A program made the position numbers and the translations under genes. 64,000 nt of DNA from NCBI RefSeq assembly GCF_016745275.1, contig NZ_JADOEP010000007.1:89312-153311 (forward strand), written 5' to 3'. Numbering within the stretch: the stretch's first letter is position 1; each line of letters starts with the position of its first letter. The notes beneath the pieces are model-generated. The model was not told the origin of the DNA and ran no database searches. It saw only the letters and a list, made by a program, of their open reading frames with translations. Source of the stretch: Enterococcus sp. BWB1-3. GTDB lineage: Bacteria; Bacillota; Bacilli; Lactobacillales; Enterococcaceae. Below, in pieces: positions 36,757-46,569 of this stretch.

Positions 36757-38637
36757 ATGATGAAAGCAGAAATTAAATGGTTAGATGATCCGCAAATTTT
36801 CAGAGTCAATCAGCTAAATGCACATAGTGATCATCAATGCTTCGGATCGAAAGAAGAGCAGGAAAGTTCGAGAGAACAATTACTGAATGGACAGTGGAAA
36901 TTCTTTTACTCGAAGAATGCAAAAGAGCGTCCTGCTGATTTTTACATGAAAGATTTTGATGCAGGCGGATTTGATTTGATCACTGTACCGGGGCATATTG
37001 AATTGGCAGGTTATGACAAGCTCCATTATATTAATACGATGTATCCATGGGAAGGACATGAATTTAGAAGACCGGTATTCACAACAGCAGATCCAGATTT
37101 TGCTAAAGGAATGTTTTCAGAGTCAGACTATAATCCAGTAGGCTCCTATCTGACAAATTTTCAGTTAGATAAAGGACTGACAGGGAAAAGAATTTCCATT
37201 CGTTTTGAAGGTGTGGAGGAGGCGATGTTCGTCTGGTTGAACGGAGAATTTGTTGGATATTCAGAGGATTCCTTTACACCGTCTGAATTTGATTTAACGC
37301 CTTATTTGGAAGATGAGAATATTCTTGCTGTAGAGGTGCATAAAAGAAGTACAGCTGCATTTCTTGAAGATCAGGATTTTTTCCGTTTCTTTGGTATCTT
37401 TCGTGATGTAGTTCTGATTGCTGCAGGAGATAACCATTTACAGGACCTCTGGATTAAACCTCAGCTGACTGCTGATTATCAGTATGGAAAAGTGGAAATA
37501 GATTTTCAATTTCAGAATATCCAAAAGGACAGTACATTTACTGTCAGTATTCTTGATACAGAAGGCAGCAGCATTTTTAAACAGTCTGGAACTGTCGAGG
37601 ATAAGCTGACAATTCAGACAGAGCTGTTCAGAAATGTGCAGCTTTGGGATTACAGGAAACCGAATCTTTACAGGATGGAGCTGGAAACATTTGACAAGGA
37701 TGGAAATGTAACAGAGTATGTGCACTATCCATTTGGCTTTAGAACGATTGAGCTTAAGAATAAAATAATGCACCTAAATGGCAGACGATTAGTGATCAAT
37801 GGAGTGAATCGTCATGAATGGAACGAGCGAACCGGAAGAGCTATTACTAAAGAAAATATGAAAGCGGATATTAAAACAATTCTTCAAGCGAATATTAATG
37901 GGGTTCGTACCGCTCATTATCCGAATCAGATTGCCTGGTACTATCTTTGCGATCAGGCTGGAATTCACCTGATGGCTGAAACAAACCTTGAATCTCATGG
38001 CTCCTGGCAAAAAATGGGGGCCGTTGAGCCGTCTTATAATGTTCCAGGAGCTATTCCTCAATGGCTGGATGTTGTTCTTGATCGGGCAAAGACGAATTTT
38101 GAAACATTCAAAAATCATACAAGTATTTTGTTCTGGTCTCTGGGAAATGAATCCTATGCTGAGGAAAATATTAGAAAAATGAATGAGTACTTTAAAACAG
38201 CTGATCCGAGCCGATTGGTTCATTATGAAGGAAACGTCCATAATCCAGTATTTGAAAGCTCTATCTCTGATATGAAGAGCCGCATGTATGCCGCACCAGA
38301 TGAAATCAGACAGTACTTGGAGAATAGACCGCAAAAACCGTTTATTTTATGCGAATTTATGCACGACATGGGAAATTCACTGGGCGGCTTAAAATCATAT
38401 ATGGAGCTTTTGGATCAATATGAGATGTACCAGGGTGGTTATATTTGGGATTTTAAAGATCAGGCATTATTAAGAAAAGATGAAATTACCGGACGTGAAG
38501 TATTGCGGTATGGTGGAGATTTTGATGATCGACCAAGCGATTATGAGTTTTCCGGAAATGGGATTGTTTTTGCGGATGGACAGGAAAAACCAGCATTACA
38601 GGAGGTAAGATATTACTATGGAAAATACAGCAAATAA
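36757..38637 (+). CDS. lacL: Beta-galactosidase large subunit
   Basis: 626 residues, GH2. It holds the N-terminal jelly-roll, the immunoglobulin-like domain and the whole barrel, with acid/base Glu465 (WSLGNES) and nucleophile Glu533 (ILCEFMHDMGN). It ends where LacZ would continue, because the rest is in LacM; both chains are needed for activity. The two-gene form is the normal state in lactobacilli and relatives, not a frameshift. It ends inside the lacM 5' region with a 20-bp overlap. Confidence 0.95.
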   Translation: MMKAEIKWLDDPQIFRVNQLNAHSDHQCFGSKEEQESSREQLLNGQWKFFYSKNAKERPADFYMKDFDAGGFDLITVPGHIELAGYDKLHYINTMYPWEGHEFRRPVFTTADPDFAKGMFSESDYNPVGSYLTNFQLDKGLTGKRISIRFEGVEEAMFVWLNGEFVGYSEDSFTPSEFDLTPYLEDENILAVEVHKRSTAAFLEDQDFFRFFGIFRDVVLIAAGDNHLQDLWIKPQLTADYQYGKVEIDFQFQNIQKDSTFTVSILDTEGSSIFKQSGTVEDKLTIQTELFRNVQLWDYRKPNLYRMELETFDKDGNVTEYVHYPFGFRTIELKNKIMHLNGRRLVINGVNRHEWNERTGRAITKENMKADIKTILQANINGVRTAHYPNQIAWYYLCDQAGIHLMAETNLESHGSWQKMGAVEPSYNVPGAIPQWLDVVLDRAKTNFETFKNHTSILFWSLGNESYAEENIRKMNEYFKTADPSRLVHYEGNVHNPVFESSISDMKSRMYAAPDEIRQYLENRPQKPFILCEFMHDMGNSLGGLKSYMELLDQYEMYQGGYIWDFKDQALLRKDEITGREVLRYGGDFDDRPSDYEFSGNGIVFADGQEKPALQEVRYYYGKYSK

Positions 38638-39571
38638 ACTGAGACTTGTTTTCGGTGATTGTACATTGGGTGTTAAGGGAGCGGACTTTCATTATATTTT
38701 TTCTTACACTCGAGGCGGACTGGAATCATTAAATAAAAGCGGCAAGGAATGGTTGTACAGAGAAACGCTGCCTGCTTTTTGGCGGGCGACGACAGATAAC
38801 GACCGCGGCAATAAGTTTTCTTCTAAATCTTCCATGTGGCTGGGTGCTGATTTGTTTATGAATGTCCGGAATATCCGTGTGATCGTTGATGAAAATAGAA
38901 TAGAGCTGCCTGTTGCACCTGTTAATAATCAGTATACGGGGCAGGAGGATGCAGAGACAGTGGAGATTGTGTTTTCTCTTGAAACTACAACGGTTCCCCA
39001 AACGACTGTGGATGTTTCTTATCGTGTAAATCAAGAGGGAGAAATATATGTAGTGATGCATTACTTTGGAAAAAAAGGTCTGCCGGAGCTGCCGCTTTTG
39101 GGATTGCGCTTTATTATGCCTACGAAAGCAAAACGGTTTAATTACGAAGGTCTGTCAGGAGAAACATATCCGGACAGAATGGCTGGGGGAATACCGGGAA
39201 CCTATGAAGTAGAAGGCTTGCCGGTTACACCGTATTTAGTTCCTCAGGATTGCGGCGTACACATGGGGACGAAATGGCTGGAAATTATTCGGGACAGCAC
39301 ATTGAATAATGCGGATCGGGATCACGAAGAGTTTTCTTTACGATTTGAGCAGTTGGAGGATTCATTTGCTTTTTCAGTACTGCCGTTTAAGGCGGAAGAA
39401 CTGGAAAACGCTACGCATATAGAGGAACTGCCGCCTGAAAGACGAACAGTTCTGCTAATGCTGGCGAAGGTTCGAGGCGTAGGCGGAATCGACAGCTGGG
39501 GGGCGGAAGTAGAAGAAGACTATCGGATTAATGCAGAAAAAGATTATAAATTTTCATTTGTTATTAAGTAG
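38618..39571 (+). CDS. lacM: Beta-galactosidase small subunit
   Basis: 317 residues, equivalent to the C-terminal beta-sandwich of LacZ (GH2 domain 5: WRATTDNDRGN, and LVPQDCGVHMGTKWLEI). Its SD GGAGGTAAG lies inside the end of lacL, so the two chains are made in step. It completes the active site of LacL. No clear terminator follows at once; a long repeat-containing gap does. Confidence 0.95.
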   Translation: MENTANKLRLVFGDCTLGVKGADFHYIFSYTRGGLESLNKSGKEWLYRETLPAFWRATTDNDRGNKFSSKSSMWLGADLFMNVRNIRVIVDENRIELPVAPVNNQYTGQEDAETVEIVFSLETTTVPQTTVDVSYRVNQEGEIYVVMHYFGKKGLPELPLLGLRFIMPTKAKRFNYEGLSGETYPDRMAGGIPGTYEVEGLPVTPYLVPQDCGVHMGTKWLEIIRDSTLNNADRDHEEFSLRFEQLEDSFAFSVLPFKAEELENATHIEELPPERRTVLLMLAKVRGVGGIDSWGAEVEEDYRINAEKDYKFSFVIK

Positions 39572-39589
39572 AATCGAGGGACAGGTAAG

Positions 39590-40391
39590 ATAAAAGGTGT
39601 TGAGGCTGAAAAGAGGTCATGATAGAAGTGTTCTTCCTTATTTCCGAGATGTTGCCTGCGATTACTCGGCACAGTTTAGGACCGACAAGTGCTAGTTCTA
39701 CTTTGCCGCTTCTGCTTATATTCACACTTTAGCAGAATGGTATGCGTAGTTTCGATAAGTATTCCTTGAATGAAACCAGCTCACTTGATGTAGTAGAACT
39801 GTATGCGTAGCGGAGCGTAGAAGAACTGCTGTCTCTGCGAGTCTAATGATTCTCGAGACAAAACAGTACACTGTAGCCGTTTTTCTGCGTCTACAGCTCT
39901 CGCTACACTACACTTCGTTTCGATCTCATCAATTTCTAAATGGCAAAGCCGCTAAGAATTAAAGGACTTCGTTTCGATCTCATCAATTTCTAAACGGCAA
40001 AGCCGCTAAGAATTGAAGGACTTCGTTTCGATTCTCGAATCATGGAGGGCGTGTAAGAACGTGCTCCTACGCTTCTTCGAATGCTCGTCGCATGTCTGAG
40101 GGGTATGCAAGAGCATGCTCCTACGCTTTTTACGAATGCTCAAATCATACAAAGACTGGAACACCATTTATTCGGCTATAGGGGACTCAGACATACTGAT
40201 GTCACAGTCCTTTTTTCCTAAGATTAGTGGGTAAGATATTCCGTCGAATATCTTACCCACTAATCTTAGTATGTTTGAGTTGAGCAAGTATTTCTTTTTG
40301 CAAACCGAAGGATAATGAATTCAGCCAGCTAACTTCTTTCATAATGGAATTCATCCGGCTATATGCCCCATTAACTGAACAGCTCCTTTCA
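39590..40391. repeat. Intergenic repeat region with 54-bp direct repeats and a long hairpin
   Basis: There is no gene. Two 54-bp direct copies (39907-39960 and 39961-40014), each with ACTTCGTTTCGATCTCATCA and a GGCAAAGCCG core, are followed by a third partial copy. Related CATGCTCCTACGCTT motifs occur at 40060-40130. A perfect 23-bp stem (TAAGATTAGTGG..., 40219-40241 with 40246-40268, loop CGTC) lies between the convergent lacM and yesM and may act as a two-way stop. The start of the region (GTCATGATAGAAGTGTTCT) resembles the inverted-repeat element at 45263. Confidence 0.65.
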
Positions 40392-42146
40392 CTATTCCTC
40401 AGAATCGGTAACGTCTTTTACAGTTTCTTCTTTCAGCACAGGAAGTTTAATCGTCACAGTCGTACCTACACCAATGATTGACTGGATTGTCATGCCGTAG
40501 GTGCTGCCATACATTAAATGAATTCGTTCATTCACATTTTTCATTCCAAGCCCGGAAAAGTGGTCTTTTTTCTCTTTTTTTAACTGAGATACATCAAACC
40601 CGTTTCCAGTATCAATGATTTCAAAAATAAGAAATGATTCATTCATTTTTCCATAAATAGTGATAAACCCCTGTTCCTTGGAGCTAAACGCATGAATATA
40701 AGCATTTTCAATAATTGGCTGAATAATCATATTCGGCATCATTAAATCCAGCAGCTCATCAGGAACCATTACTTTTGTAGAAATTGTATCTCCATAACGC
40801 AAAGTTAGGATATCAATATAATTCTTTACACTTTTCAGCTCCTCACGCACAGGAATCATCTCTTCTTTATTCCCAATTGTGCTCCTTAAAAGATCAATAA
40901 AACTGTCAATCCCCAAAATAGCCTTTTCATTTTCCTGCTGCCAAATTAAAAATTTTATGGTTGTCAATGTATTGTAAATAAAGTGCGGCTGGATTTGTGT
41001 CTGCATTGCCTGTATTTCCAGAAATCGCTTTTTTTTCTCATTTTGAATGGAGTTGGTGAAGTAGCTGTTCAGCTCTCCCAACAACTGATTGATTGTACTG
41101 CCGAGAACCTGCACTTCATAGGTTCCCTGTACCGGCATTTTTGTTTCCAAAGAGCCGCTGTTAATGTTTTTTAGTGAATGGATCAGTGTATAAATTGATT
41201 TAGTATTTCGATTTAAATAGGTAAAAACGAGTGGTCCGATAAGAATAATAGTGACAATGTTATAGAGAATAGTGGGAATAATCACGTCCATCTGGTTGGC
41301 TAATGAATGTAAATTGACCTGACTGATCAGGGCTACATTTTGCCTGTACAAGGAAAGTTGTGTTGTTTGCTTTCCGTGGATTTGACGAGTTTCATTGTTG
41401 CTCAGCAATTCCAGATATTCAGATTGTTTGCCGATTAGACTGGATTCATTGGAAGCAATGATCTGATTTTCATTTGTTACAAAAGTTATTTCAGAAATTT
41501 CAGAATTAATCATGGAGTTAAAAATTTCTGCGAGCTGTCGAGATGAAATTGAAACTACCGCATAGCCGAATGTCCGGTTAAATGTATCTGTTAGTTTTTT
41601 TATAAACAAAATACTAGGCTCATCTTTATCTCGTGTAGTCAGGCCATTTTCAGAAAAAAGCATCTGTGTGTCTGCAGCATGTTCCCTAAATTGCTTAATC
41701 AGGTCAGATTTAAAGAACTCAGGTGAAGAAATCGAAGTAATCATATCATTGCCGATAAAAGTACGTCCGTTTTCTCCAAAAATGACTACATCATAATTTA
41801 TTTTTGGATATATTTCACTAAACGACTGATTCATTTTCTGGATGGCAAGCAGCTGATCAAGTCTGTCCACACTGGTGTATTTTGAATTAATAGTAAAATA
41901 TCCTTCAACGGCAGAGCTGTCCTCAATCAGGGACAATGTGTTTTCTATATTGTCATTCAGCGTTTCAAAATCACTTTGAATTTTCTTTAGTACGACTGCG
42001 TTTGATTTGTTAAAAAGCTCGATGTAGACATTTTTTGAACGATAATAAATAAAGGTTGAAATAACGATTGCCTGTGCACACAATGCAACAATAATGATAA
42101 TCAGAAGCTTGGTAAACAGCTCATACTCTTTAAATTTCTTTTTCAT
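40392..42146 (-). CDS. yesM: Sensor histidine kinase, YesM/LytS-like family
   Basis: 584 residues. TM helix at 13-31, an extracellular sensor domain (about 35-285), a second TM (about 288-310) and a HAMP-like region follow. The His_kinase domain has the phospho-acceptor in QIQPHFIYNTL (near residue 383), then an HATPase domain (IIENAYIHAF, GNGFD, GLGMKNVNERI). It should phosphorylate the YesN-type regulator, whose gene overlaps it by 4 bp upstream. Next to a CUT1 sugar transporter, such pairs sense extracellular sugars. Confidence 0.92.
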   Translation of the reverse strand: MKKKFKEYELFTKLLIIIIVALCAQAIVISTFIYYRSKNVYIELFNKSNAVVLKKIQSDFETLNDNIENTLSLIEDSSAVEGYFTINSKYTSVDRLDQLLAIQKMNQSFSEIYPKINYDVVIFGENGRTFIGNDMITSISSPEFFKSDLIKQFREHAADTQMLFSENGLTTRDKDEPSILFIKKLTDTFNRTFGYAVVSISSRQLAEIFNSMINSEISEITFVTNENQIIASNESSLIGKQSEYLELLSNNETRQIHGKQTTQLSLYRQNVALISQVNLHSLANQMDVIIPTILYNIVTIILIGPLVFTYLNRNTKSIYTLIHSLKNINSGSLETKMPVQGTYEVQVLGSTINQLLGELNSYFTNSIQNEKKKRFLEIQAMQTQIQPHFIYNTLTTIKFLIWQQENEKAILGIDSFIDLLRSTIGNKEEMIPVREELKSVKNYIDILTLRYGDTISTKVMVPDELLDLMMPNMIIQPIIENAYIHAFSSKEQGFITIYGKMNESFLIFEIIDTGNGFDVSQLKKEKKDHFSGLGMKNVNERIHLMYGSTYGMTIQSIIGVGTTVTIKLPVLKEETVKDVTDSEE

Positions 42147-43645
42147 TTATTTAGCTTTCCTTTACGATAGTGAGATGGTGTGATCCCTGTCTCTTCTTTG
42201 AATACGCGGGAAAAATACCCCAGTTCTGTAAAGCCGACTTTGTTATAAATTTCAGATAGCGGCAGACTTGGATTCTTTAACAGTTCTTTTGCTTTCGTTA
42301 TTCGGACTTTTTTTAAATACTTCGTAAAGTTTATTCCGTATTTTTCGGTAAAGAGGGTAGAAAAATAACTGTATGAAAAATGAAATTTTTCAGAAATACT
42401 CTGCAAACTGATTTCCTCGTGATAATTTTCCTGAACATACTCATATACGAGTGTCAAAATCTCATAGCTGTCTGTTTTTGCCGGCGGAATAATTTCCATC
42501 AGCTGATAAATTGTCTGCGTAATAAGAAGTGAAAAATCTTCTAAACAGTCTGCATTTGACAGCTGCGAAGGGAGAGATAATTTCAATGCAGCGATCTTTT
42601 CATTTGCAGCATAGGTATCGTTCAGTGAATTAATCAATGCATAAAACTGATTGATTGTTTCATGTTTTAAATAAGAGGGTGTCAGCTTTAAATGAAGCAG
42701 AGTCAGAGTGTAGTTCTTGAGTTCTTCCAGTGCATGCAAGTAGTCTTTATTAACGATTGATGTCAGATACTTACTTGGATTATGGTCATAGGTTGGCTGC
42801 AGCATGGTTAAGCTATTTAACGGGATAATCAGCTCATTTTTATGATAAAACTTTTGCCCCTTTCCTAATTTCTGAATCGTTAAAAATGATTGATACAAAT
42901 TATCTTGATCAAGCTGCGCTGAATAGATAAATAAACTGTTTTTGATATGTTTGTTTTCTTTTTGAAAGACGTTGATTAACAGAGAGAATTCTTTTTCGGA
43001 AGCCGTATTAATAAGAAATCCATAGTCATTTTTGTTTGTTTTAAATGAGAAAATGTCCAGTGATTTACTTGAATAGTTAACGCTTACTTTCTGTTTCTCG
43101 TTGTTTTCCCCAGATAGAGTAATTTCATCTTCTGTATAGATTAAAAAGAAGTGAGGATAGCTGAAGCTTTTTTGAGAAAGAGTTCGTTCTGTATGTATTC
43201 CTGAAAAATAATTACTGAGTTCTCTGCTGATTAGTTCTTCTTTGCTAAGTTCTTTTTTTACATTGTCCTTTGGTATTTTTTCTGAAAGTGCATTTAACGT
43301 GGACAGCAGTATATTGGGCGTTAGTTTTGGTTTCAACAGGTAGTCCGATACACCTTCCTTAAATGAATCTTTAACCAGGACAAAGTCATCATAGCTTGAG
43401 AGAACCAGTATTTTACTATTCGGTTTTCTTTTTTTCATTAGACCCGCCAGCTCAATTCCTGTCAGTTCAGGCATCATCAGATCTGTAATGACGATATCAA
43501 CCGGATGCTCGTAAAAGAAATCGAGTGCTTCTAAAGAGCTTGAAAAGGCTCCGCTTAAATGGTAATTGTGTTTTGACCAGTCAATAATAGAGGTTAATCC
43601 ATGAAGAATTGTTTTTTCATCATCAATCAGCATGATATTATACAC
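42143..43645 (-). CDS. yesN: Response regulator with AraC-type output, YesN family
   Basis: 500 residues from a GTG at 43645 with SD AGGTGG (a GTG at 43654 is the alternative and would overlap that SD). The N-terminal receiver domain has phospho-acceptor Asp in DIVITDLMMPE near residue 53. A long poorly conserved middle (about 140-390) follows. The C-terminal AraC double helix-turn-helix is clear (SLQSISEKFHFSYSYFSTLF, SEIYNKVGFTELGYFSRVF). It probably activates the divergent sugar ABC operon at 43971. Confidence 0.92.
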   Translation of the reverse strand: MYNIMLIDDEKTILHGLTSIIDWSKHNYHLSGAFSSSLEALDFFYEHPVDIVITDLMMPELTGIELAGLMKKRKPNSKILVLSSYDDFVLVKDSFKEGVSDYLLKPKLTPNILLSTLNALSEKIPKDNVKKELSKEELISRELSNYFSGIHTERTLSQKSFSYPHFFLIYTEDEITLSGENNEKQKVSVNYSSKSLDIFSFKTNKNDYGFLINTASEKEFSLLINVFQKENKHIKNSLFIYSAQLDQDNLYQSFLTIQKLGKGQKFYHKNELIIPLNSLTMLQPTYDHNPSKYLTSIVNKDYLHALEELKNYTLTLLHLKLTPSYLKHETINQFYALINSLNDTYAANEKIAALKLSLPSQLSNADCLEDFSLLITQTIYQLMEIIPPAKTDSYEILTLVYEYVQENYHEEISLQSISEKFHFSYSYFSTLFTEKYGINFTKYLKKVRITKAKELLKNPSLPLSEIYNKVGFTELGYFSRVFKEETGITPSHYRKGKLNK

Positions 43646-43898
43646 GTTTGCCACCTGCCTTCATTTTTCTGATAAATTAAAAATACTTCTAAAGAAGAGA
43701 GAAAGCAAGCTGATGAAATATTTAAATTTCACAAACTTAAGAAATTTTGATGTAAGATCTCTTGATTTCTGTATAGTAAAAAGATGATGGGAACCGCTTT
43801 CTTTAGGCGTTTCAGTTTTATCATTCAACTTTTTTTCAGTACTGAATTTGTACTTTTTTCTTATTTTTGCACATTTTTTTGAACATTATCAAAAACGA

Positions 43899-43926
43899 AG
43901 TAAACGTTTTCTTATTCTGTTATGAT
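43899..43926 (+). promoter_or_regulatory. Candidate cre site and promoter before the sugar ABC operon
   Basis: AGTAAACGTTTTCT (43899-43912) fits the catabolite-responsive element TGWAANCGNTNWCA except at its outermost bases. A TATGAT -10 box follows at 43921-43926. CcpA repression of a sugar importer is expected. The rest of the 43646-43970 gap is AT-rich and shows no gene. Confidence 0.5.
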
Positions 43927-43970
43927 GTACCTACACTTAAGTGAATCAATAAAAACAGGCGGAGGAAAAA

Positions 43971-45260
43971 ATGAAAATCAAAAAACTATTTGTAAGCGCT
44001 GCAGCTTTTGCATCAGCAGCTCTACTATTGGCTGGCTGCAGCAGTAATGGATCAGAGAATACAAGTACAGACAATGAAGTTACAGTCTGGGCGTGGGATG
44101 AAACATTCAACATTGAAGCAGTGAATCAGGCAAAAGAGGTTTATAACGATGAAGATGTGGAGGTTGAAGTTGTGACCATGTCACAGGATGATATTGTGCA
44201 GAAGTTGAATACGGCGTTGGCAAGCGGAAACACCGATGGACTTCCGAATATTGTTCTGATAGAGGATTATCGAATTCAAGGGTATCTAACCTCTTATCCG
44301 GATGCATTTGCAGATCTCTCAGATATTGTAAATGAAGAAGACTTTGCCTCGTATAAGTTTGCTGTAAATAAAGTAGATGACAAAATATATGGTGTACCGT
44401 TTGACTCAGGAATCACGGCTAATTTCTATCGAACAGACCTTTTTGAAAAAGCAGGATATACCGAAGAAGATGTTAATAACCTGGCTTGGGATGATTATAT
44501 TCAGGCTGCCAGAGATATTAAAGAAAAAACAGGAAAGAAAATTACCGAGGTGAATCCATCAGACTTGGGGCGTGTGCGGATGATTATGCAGGAAGCAGGC
44601 GAATGGTATACAGCAGAAGATGGGAAGACGGTAACAATTAAGGATAATAAATCTCTTAAGTATGGATTGGAATTATTTGCAGCATTACTTAAAGAAGATT
44701 TGGTTGAGCAGACCTCTGACTGGAATGCAGGTGTGACCGCAGTGCAATCAGGAGCAGTAGCATCCAGTCCAATCGGCGCATGGTATTCTTCAACAATTCA
44801 GGGGGCCGAAGATCAATCAGGTAAATGGAAAGTTGCTCCTATCCCATCACTACCAGAAGGAATGCAAGCAGCTCAAGCGTCAAGCTTAGGCGGAGCAGGT
44901 TGGTATGTTATTAAAGGGGTGTCTGGAGAAGAAAATGCAAAAGATTTTCTCCAAAAAACATTTGCTGCCAATGAAGAGTTGATGGGTACGTTGGCTGAGA
45001 AAATTGGTTTGGTTTCCACTATGCTGAGTGCCACTGACCAGCCGGCCTATCAGGAAGCTTCAGAGTTTTACAGCGGGCAAAAAGTGTTTGAAGATTTTTC
45101 TGCATGGACAGCGGATATTCCGGAAGTTAATTACGGGGATCAGACCTATGCGATTGAATCTGTTGTAGCTGAAGCGCTGCATCGCATTATTAATGGTGAA
45201 GATACAGATATCGTTTTAGCAGATACACAAAAGCAAGTAGAAGCACAGCTGGCAAATTAA
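43971..45260 (+). CDS. Sugar ABC transporter solute-binding lipoprotein (CUT1 type)
   Basis: 429 residues. The lipoprotein signal ends in LLAGCS with Cys23. The rest is a cluster B/family 1 solute-binding protein (VTVWAWDETFN, GVPFDSGITANFYRTDLFEKAGY). It lies upstream of two CUT1 permeases and next to alpha- and beta-galactosidase genes, so a galacto-oligosaccharide or related sugar is the likely ligand; this is inference. It is separated from the permease genes by a 440-bp gap with an inverted-repeat element. Confidence 0.92.
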   Translation: MKIKKLFVSAAAFASAALLLAGCSSNGSENTSTDNEVTVWAWDETFNIEAVNQAKEVYNDEDVEVEVVTMSQDDIVQKLNTALASGNTDGLPNIVLIEDYRIQGYLTSYPDAFADLSDIVNEEDFASYKFAVNKVDDKIYGVPFDSGITANFYRTDLFEKAGYTEEDVNNLAWDDYIQAARDIKEKTGKKITEVNPSDLGRVRMIMQEAGEWYTAEDGKTVTIKDNKSLKYGLELFAALLKEDLVEQTSDWNAGVTAVQSGAVASSPIGAWYSSTIQGAEDQSGKWKVAPIPSLPEGMQAAQASSLGGAGWYVIKGVSGEENAKDFLQKTFAANEELMGTLAEKIGLVSTMLSATDQPAYQEASEFYSGQKVFEDFSAWTADIPEVNYGDQTYAIESVVAEALHRIINGEDTDIVLADTQKQVEAQLAN

Positions 45261-45262
45261 AA

Positions 45263-45427
45263 AGGTTGTGCCAAAGCTTCTCCATGCTTCGAGGATCGGA
45301 ACGAAGTGAGAACCGTAGACGCAGAAGTTGTCTCTTCGGAAATAAGTCGAACTATACTGAAAATATGAGTAGCTATTTTCGTATATTCCGACTTATTTCT
45401 TGAGACAGAACACTTCTGTCACAACCT
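45263..45427. repeat. Inverted-repeat intergenic element
   Basis: AGGTTGTG at the left end pairs with CACAACCT at the right end. Inside, GAAATAAGTCG (45339-45349) pairs with CGACTTATTTC (45389-45399), and AGAAG...GTCTC pairs with GAGAC...CTTCT. The whole folds as one long interrupted hairpin. The end motif GGTTGTGxCAAAGCTTCTCC recurs at 54905. It may allow differential expression of the binding protein over the permeases. The rest of the gap to 45702 shows no gene. Confidence 0.65.
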
Positions 45428-45702
45428 CACCTACCCTGCTTGAAGCTTTTCGTATTTTCAGTATCTAAGTAGAGATTATGTTGTATCAGCTCTGCAAAGC
45501 AATTGCTTTGTGTTTCAGCAGGTCTGGTTTATTTATGAAGAGGCGACTTCAGGAACACCGTTTATTTATTTTTTAGCTATTTTACATAATAGATTCTGAT
45601 AAATGTCTGCAGCAGACTAAGTATACATCTTTGTGTATCAACAAGCTGCGAACAAATTGCTGTCACCTGATGATTATATTTGTTGAAGAAAGAGGAAGAA
45701 AA

Positions 45703-46569
45703 ATGAGAAAGAAAGACTTATTCAAAAATGGTAATGCCTTTTTGATTCTCCCGGTAATATTGATTTCACTAATGGTATTTATTCCAATGATTTTAGCACT
45801 GCTTACATCCTTTCAAAGCGGAACACCCGTTAACATGAGCTTTAACGGACTTGGGAACTATCAGCGTCTGCTTACTGATGCAACCTTCAAAAAAGCTTTT
45901 TTTAACACATTTCTTTATTTACTTGTTCAGGTTCCGATCATGCTGTTTCTGGCATTGTTTATTTCCAATTTTTTAAATGACAAAAAACTGAAGTTCAAGG
46001 GATTGTTTCGTACAGCTATCTTCTTACCCTGCATTACTTCAATGGTTAGCTACTCCCTGATTATGAAAAGTCTATTTTCACAGTCCGGACTGGTAAATAA
46101 TTTACTGCTGAGCATTGGGCTGATTGATTCGCCTATCGGCTGGCTTACTGATCCGGTTTGGGCAAAAGTTCTGATCATTATTTCCATCACATGGCGTTGG
46201 ACAGGCTATAATATGATTTTTTTCCTTTCAGGTATGCAAAATATTGATCCGGAAATATATGAAGCGGCTGATATTGATGGAGCTTCCAAATGGCAGCAGT
46301 TTATTCGTGTAACAATTCCTAATTTGAAGCCGATTATCTTATTCACATCCATAACATCAACAATTGGAACGCTGCAGCTGTTTGATGAAGTTCAGAATAT
46401 TACAGGCGGAGGTCCGGCAAATGCCACCGCGACATTATCACAATATATTTACAATTTAAGTTATAAATTTACACCGAATTTTGGTTATGCGGCAGCAGTA
46501 TCCTTTGTGATCGTTGCATTTATCGTCATTCTGTCGATTATCCAAACAAGAGTGGGGAGAGAAGGCTAA
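45703..46569 (+). CDS. Sugar ABC transporter permease 1 (CUT1)
   Basis: 288 residues from the ATG at 45703, which has SD AAAGAGGAAG; the frame upstream has no SD. It has six predicted membrane helices of the MalF/LacF type and the EAA loop EAADIDGASKWQQFIRVTIP that contacts the ATPase. Its stop overlaps the start of the second permease (TAATG). Confidence 0.93.
   Translation: MRKKDLFKNGNAFLILPVILISLMVFIPMILALLTSFQSGTPVNMSFNGLGNYQRLLTDATFKKAFFNTFLYLLVQVPIMLFLALFISNFLNDKKLKFKGLFRTAIFLPCITSMVSYSLIMKSLFSQSGLVNNLLLSIGLIDSPIGWLTDPVWAKVLIIISITWRWTGYNMIFFLSGMQNIDPEIYEAADIDGASKWQQFIRVTIPNLKPIILFTSITSTIGTLQLFDEVQNITGGGPANATATLSQYIYNLSYKFTPNFGYAAAVSFVIVAFIVILSIIQTRVGREG

Noticed and set aside
36757..39571. 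LacL and LacM as one lacZ gene broken by a frameshift.
   Set aside because: lacM has its own SD inside the end of lacL, and the two-chain enzyme is the normal form in lactic acid bacteria.
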